The position numbers and the translations under genes were made by a program. The notes under the pieces are model-generated. The model did not search any database, was not told where the DNA came from, and was given only the letters and a program-made list of their open reading frames with translations. Positions 7,624 to 10,068 of a stretch of DNA of 10,068 bases are shown piece by piece; position 1 is the stretch's first letter, and every line of letters begins with the position of its first letter. The DNA is taken from NCBI GenBank assembly GCA_902783445.1, contig CACZQX010000176.1:1-10068 (forward strand), read 5' to 3'. This stretch comes from an uncultured Lachnospiraceae bacterium (lineage in GTDB: Bacteria > Bacillota > Clostridia > Lachnospirales > Lachnospiraceae).

Positions 7624-9063
7624 ATGGATACATTGTTGGATAATAAAAAGAAAAAATTATTTGATGAAGCTTACCAAGCATATTTAAATATTACAAGACA
7701 AATAGAGGATATGTATAGTGAAGGGATGGTTAATCCTTTTGATGATGGACCTTCTGTTACAGATATGGTTTGTTCTTTGGATCAATATATTCAGGGGTGT
7801 CTGCTTAAAATAGGATTATCAGATGGCGCTTTATCTCCTGAAGAGATGTATTTTATAATGTCACTTCCTGATGAATTTGACGAAGTATGTTCAAGAAATA
7901 GAGGGTATAAAAGATTTATAAAACTAGTATCTAAAGAAAGCTTTGAGTCTGATTCTAATAAATATTATGATTTTGATAATACACCTTTGTTTCTTGCAAA
8001 ACTAACTGAGGATTTTGATGAAGCGCCTATGATGGTTAGAAGCAATCTGCAAATTGTTTTTAATGCTTTTATAGCAATAGATGGGGCTTTTTCTGAATGT
8101 GAAGCTGATGTAGCACTTGAAATATTGGATAAGATTGATGATGGTTCTAAAGAATATGTTCCGGATGCTCCTAAGGAAAATGTGGATGAACCATCAGAAG
8201 ACAGATCAAAAGGTACTGTTTCTAAAGAGCATTTATCAGCAGATGGTATTAATGTTGAAGGGGAGAATCTTGATGAAGTTCTTCAAGAGTTGAATGAGCT
8301 TATTGGATTAGAAGGGGTAAAACAAGAGGTTTTAGCTTGTATTAATCTTCTTCGAATTAATAAAATGCGTAAAGAAAAAGGATTACCAGAATTACAAACA
8401 TCAAATCATATGGTTTTCACAGGACATCCGGGAACTGGCAAAACTACAGTTGCTCGAATAATGGCAAAAATATACAAATGTCTGGGAGTTGTGTCAAAAG
8501 GACAGCTTGTAGAAACAGATAGGGCTGGATTAGTGGCTGGATATATGGGACAAACAGCTCTTAAAACAGCTCAAGTAATTAAGAAAGCTAAGGGTGGAGT
8601 ATTATTTATAGATGAAGCTTATTCTTTATCATCCGAAGAAGGAAGTACTGATTATGGACGTGAAGCTATTGATACCTTGGTTAAAGGAATGGAAGATTAT
8701 AGAGATGATTTAGTTGTAATTGTTGCGGGCTATGTTGATGAAATGAAGAATTTTATTAACATGAATCCTGGATTACGTTCTAGATTTAATAAATATATTA
8801 ATTTTGAAAACTATTCCGCCGATGAAATGATTGATATTCTCAAAGGACAATGCAAAAAAATGCAATATATATTATCAGATGAAGCTGAACAGGCGGCGCA
8901 TGAGTATTTTGAAAAGGCACAGGATGATCCTACATTTGGTAATGCTCGAGGTGTGAGGAATTTCTTTGATAGGATTACTACAAATCAAGCAACGAGAATT
9001 CTTTCATTGAATAATCCTTCGGATGTAGAATTTAAAACTATCAAAAAAGATGATATATATTAA
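7624..9063 (+). CDS. TerB-like/AAA+ ATPase fusion (CbbX/SpoVK-type)
   Basis: This is a 479-residue cytoplasmic ATPase. The N-terminal part (about 30-175) is helical, with two metal-binding-like motifs typical of TerB-like domains: GLSDGALSPEEM (about 62-73) and AIDGAFSECEAD (about 150-161). An acidic linker follows (about 180-215). The AAA+ module begins near LNELIGLEGVKQEV and has Walker A GHPGTGKTT (267-275), the pore-region motif GYMGQTALKTAQ, Walker B VLFIDE (326-331), sensor-region VVIVAGYVDEM and an arginine-finger stretch GLRSRF. This is the CbbX/SpoVK class, whose members form hexamers and remodel proteins. AAAGGAG (7606-7612) lies 11 bases before ATG 7624, and the gap to the Hsp70 gene is 16 bases, so the two are co-transcribed. 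It probably works with the Hsp70 or remodels a shared client. The target is unknown. Confidence 0.9.
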   Translation: MDTLLDNKKKKLFDEAYQAYLNITRQIEDMYSEGMVNPFDDGPSVTDMVCSLDQYIQGCLLKIGLSDGALSPEEMYFIMSLPDEFDEVCSRNRGYKRFIKLVSKESFESDSNKYYDFDNTPLFLAKLTEDFDEAPMMVRSNLQIVFNAFIAIDGAFSECEADVALEILDKIDDGSKEYVPDAPKENVDEPSEDRSKGTVSKEHLSADGINVEGENLDEVLQELNELIGLEGVKQEVLACINLLRINKMRKEKGLPELQTSNHMVFTGHPGTGKTTVARIMAKIYKCLGVVSKGQLVETDRAGLVAGYMGQTALKTAQVIKKAKGGVLFIDEAYSLSSEEGSTDYGREAIDTLVKGMEDYRDDLVVIVAGYVDEMKNFINMNPGLRSRFNKYINFENYSADEMIDILKGQCKKMQYILSDEAEQAAHEYFEKAQDDPTFGNARGVRNFFDRITTNQATRILSLNNPSDVEFKTIKKDDIY

Positions 9064-9117
9064 TTGTTTGTTTTAACAATATAACAAAAATGTTTCAATA
9101 GAATTATGGTGTGATAG

Positions 9118-9684
9118 ATGAAAAACAAGAATGATAATTGTGATAGTTTAATTGAGATTCTTCATTTGTTAGATGAAAAACTTGATGAGATTTGTCAGAA
9201 CATTGTTTCTAATCTGATGGATTCATCAGACTTTGATGATGAAGTGTTTGATTCATTTTTTGTATTTGATAATGTTGAGAACCGACCGTGGAAATTGAGA
9301 GGAAAAAAGGGAATATATATTTTTAAAGTTGTTCAAGATGTTCCACTGACAAGAGATCAGGTTAGAGGCTGGAATGATAGATGCAAAGGGGCTGGTTTTA
9401 ATGATTGGTATCAACGTGATTCAAAAGTCGGAGATATTCTTTATGTGGGTAGTTGTATAAGCGAATCCTTATATGTGAGAACTAGGCAGCATTTTTTTTC
9501 TGAAACAACGGCGACTTCTCTACAGTTAGGCCATCCATCGCGAAAGATGGCATATGATTCCGTAAAAGTATATGCTTATCCAATAAGTTCAAAATATGAT
9601 AGATACTATAGATATATAATTCCTCAGATTGAGAAAAAATTACATATTTTGCTAAAACCTAAAGCTGGAAGTAGTAGAGTGTGA
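9118..9684 (+). CDS. GIY-YIG nuclease-like protein
   Basis: This 188-residue protein has the layout of a GIY-YIG endonuclease domain. GIYIF at 65-69 stands for the first strand and LYVG at 108-111 for the second. Arg121 or Arg123 and His125 (LYVRTRQHF) match the catalytic helix. Glu172 (IEKKLHILLKP) matches the metal-binding glutamate helix. The family's usual Asn near the end is not seen, since the sequence reads KPKAGSSRV. The 41-residue gap between GIY and YVG is longer than usual. Residues 1-55 are acidic and helical, a possible docking or inhibitory region. Start ATG 9118 has a modest GGTG (9109-9112). The gap of 54 bases from the ATPase gene contains no convincing terminator, so co-transcription is likely. 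Inferred role: DNA-cutting effector of the chaperone cluster. Catalytic activity is plausible, not certain. Confidence 0.75.
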   Translation: MKNKNDNCDSLIEILHLLDEKLDEICQNIVSNLMDSSDFDDEVFDSFFVFDNVENRPWKLRGKKGIYIFKVVQDVPLTRDQVRGWNDRCKGAGFNDWYQRDSKVGDILYVGSCISESLYVRTRQHFFSETTATSLQLGHPSRKMAYDSVKVYAYPISSKYDRYYRYIIPQIEKKLHILLKPKAGSSRV

Positions 9685-9710
9685 TTATATTATTTATTGA
9701 TTGTTTTTAT

Positions 9711-9776
9711 TAATTTTGTTTTTGAAAAAAGTAGCAAAAAACATATATATAGTATTTCTAACTAATTTTGTTTTTG
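9711..9776 (+). repeat. 14-bp direct repeat pair TAATTTTGTTTTTG
   Basis: TAATTTTGTTTTTG occurs exactly at 9711-9724 and again at 9763-9776, with starts 52 bases apart. The sequence is low in complexity, so chance is possible. The two copies flank an A-rich stretch that contains GTAGCAAAAAAC. Confidence 0.45.
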
Positions 9777-9848
9777 CTCTGGAGTGTAACAAAATTGCAT
9801 CTAAATATAAGCGATAACAGGGATTTTTTGTTACATCAGATTAGTTAG
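9758..9848. repeat. Nested inverted repeats
   Basis: The outer arms CTAACTAAT (9758-9766) and ATTAGTTAG (9840-9848) are perfect reverse complements. So are the inner arms TGTAACAAAA (9785-9794) and TTTTGTTACA (9826-9835). The inner loop is 31 bases and the gaps between outer and inner arms are 18 and 4 bases. The nesting suggests a folded RNA end or protein-binding DNA symmetry. AT richness makes the RNA stem weak. Confidence 0.5.
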
Positions 9849-9882
9849 TTGGTACAAAAATTTTTGTACCAATTTTGTACCA
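9849..9882. repeat. Perfect 24-bp palindrome plus third copy of TTTTGTACCA
   Basis: Bases 9849-9872 form a perfect palindrome with centre AAAAATTTTT and outer ends TTGGTAC/GTACCAA. The site TTTTGTACCA is present at 9862-9871, inverted at 9850-9859, and again directly at 9873-9882. The two direct copies start 11 bp apart, about one helical turn. Clustered sites of this kind resemble tyrosine-integrase arm-type sites near attachment sites, or a repressor operator. No integrase gene is in the window. Confidence 0.65.
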
Positions 9883-9910
9883 GAATGCGACAACAAAGAC
9901 GAAAAAAGAC

Positions 9911-9937
9911 AAAAAAATACGAGAGTCGAAACTCTCG
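9911..9937 (-). terminator. Leftward intrinsic terminator with UUCG tetraloop
   Basis: Read on the - strand, CGAGAGT and ACTCTCG form a 7-bp GC-containing stem closed by a UUCG tetraloop (stem-loop 9920-9937). A run of seven T residues follows after two bases (9911-9917). This is a textbook terminator for a transcript coming from the right. No T-run lies on the + strand side, so it does not end the chaperone operon. Confidence 0.65.
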
Positions 9938-9951
9938 GAAAACCAGATTTT

Positions 9952-10068
9952 ATGCGGGCTACGAGTCTCTACGAAAGAAGAGGTGTCCCATTAAAGGAGC
10001 ACCCCATAAGTAACAAAATACCTTCTCCAAAAGAGCTTGCCTACCCCGCGGAGCTGGATGGAGATATC
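9952..10068. other. GC-richer right edge, probably coding but frame unresolved
   Basis: The last 118 bases hold about 49% G+C by hand count, against an AT-rich remainder. Several frames stay open to the edge. On the + strand a 39-codon frame runs from ATG 9952 (MRATSLYERR..., ending ELDGDI) without a ribosome binding site. On the - strand one frame ends at a stop at 9991-9993 (C-terminus ...RRYFVTYGVLL) and another at 9959-9961 (...HLFFRRDS). The leftward terminator at 9911-9937 favours a - strand gene end. I recognise none of these peptides, so I make no gene call. Confidence 0.3.

Larger units (their letters stand above)
9685..9951. other. AT-rich non-coding stretch with multiple inverted and direct repeats
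   Basis: No supported gene lies here. The segment is very AT-rich and follows the last gene of the cluster without a classic GC-rich terminator. It contains a 14-bp direct repeat, nested inverted repeats, a 24-bp palindrome and a leftward terminator, all listed separately. A 42-codon frame (9885-10013, very Arg/Lys-rich) has no ribosome binding site and I do not accept it as a gene. This density of short repeats is what one expects near a recombination site or origin-like control region. Confidence 0.6.

Noticed and set aside
9064..9117. Inverted AT-only repeat (TTTGTT/AACAAA) as terminator before the nuclease gene
   Set aside because: The stem has a single G-C pair and would not be stable, so I treat the gap as internal to the operon.
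9812..9821. GATAACAGGG resembling part of the I-SceI homing site
   Set aside because: Only a 10-base core agrees and the flanks differ. No intron or homing gene is nearby.
9920..9937. T-arm of a tRNA on the - strand (TTCGA within the hairpin)
   Set aside because: The loop is UUCG closed by a continuous 7-bp stem, not a 5-bp stem with 7-base loop, and no other tRNA arms are present.
9885..10013. Arg/Lys-rich 42-codon frame starting at ATG 9885
   Set aside because: There is no ribosome binding site, it starts in the repeat array, runs through the leftward terminator, and its basic composition follows from A-rich DNA.

Overview
The window looks like a chromosomal or accessory region of an AT-rich, low-GC Gram-positive anaerobe, most likely a Clostridia/Lachnospiraceae-type Firmicute. 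This rests on the AT-rich codon use, strong AGGAGG-type ribosome binding sites and the style of the zinc-ribbon proteins. It is an inference from sequence character, not an identification. All seven convincing genes lie on the + strand.

Left part (1-2223): the end of a membrane protein with a C-terminal zinc ribbon (no start visible, open to the window edge), a good sigma-A-like promoter, and a 505-residue protein with an N-terminal zinc ribbon, TPR-like helices and a long C-terminal coiled coil. A 125-base gap follows. It holds a striking long hairpin (2266-2311) just upstream of the next gene's ribosome binding site.

Central part (2349-9684): a tightly packed row of five genes. (1) A 758-residue multidomain protein: PH-like domain, coiled coil, J-like domain without HPD, Sel1 repeats and a DUF1883-like C-terminus. 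(2) A very diverged, shortened GrpE-like nucleotide exchange factor. (3) An 835-residue Hsp70 with an extra beta-rich domain between its ATPase and substrate-binding parts. (4) A TerB-like/AAA+ ATPase of the CbbX/SpoVK type. (5) A GIY-YIG-type nuclease-like protein. The first four form what reads as a dedicated chaperone machine: J-like co-chaperone, Hsp70, exchange factor and remodelling ATPase. The last gene supplies a likely DNA-cutting activity. No metabolic gene is present. My working hypothesis is a stress-response or conflict (possibly anti-phage) system in which an Hsp70 cycle controls a sensor or effector. This is inferred from architecture only.

Right part (9685-10068): no convincing complete gene. 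It holds nested inverted repeats, a perfect 24-bp palindrome that with an adjacent copy gives three TTTTGTACCA sites, and a leftward-reading terminator with a UUCG tetraloop. The composition then becomes clearly GC-richer to the window edge (about 49% over the last 118 bases, hand count). This pattern fits the edge of an integrated element or genomic island, with an unrelated gene, probably on the - strand, starting beyond the window.
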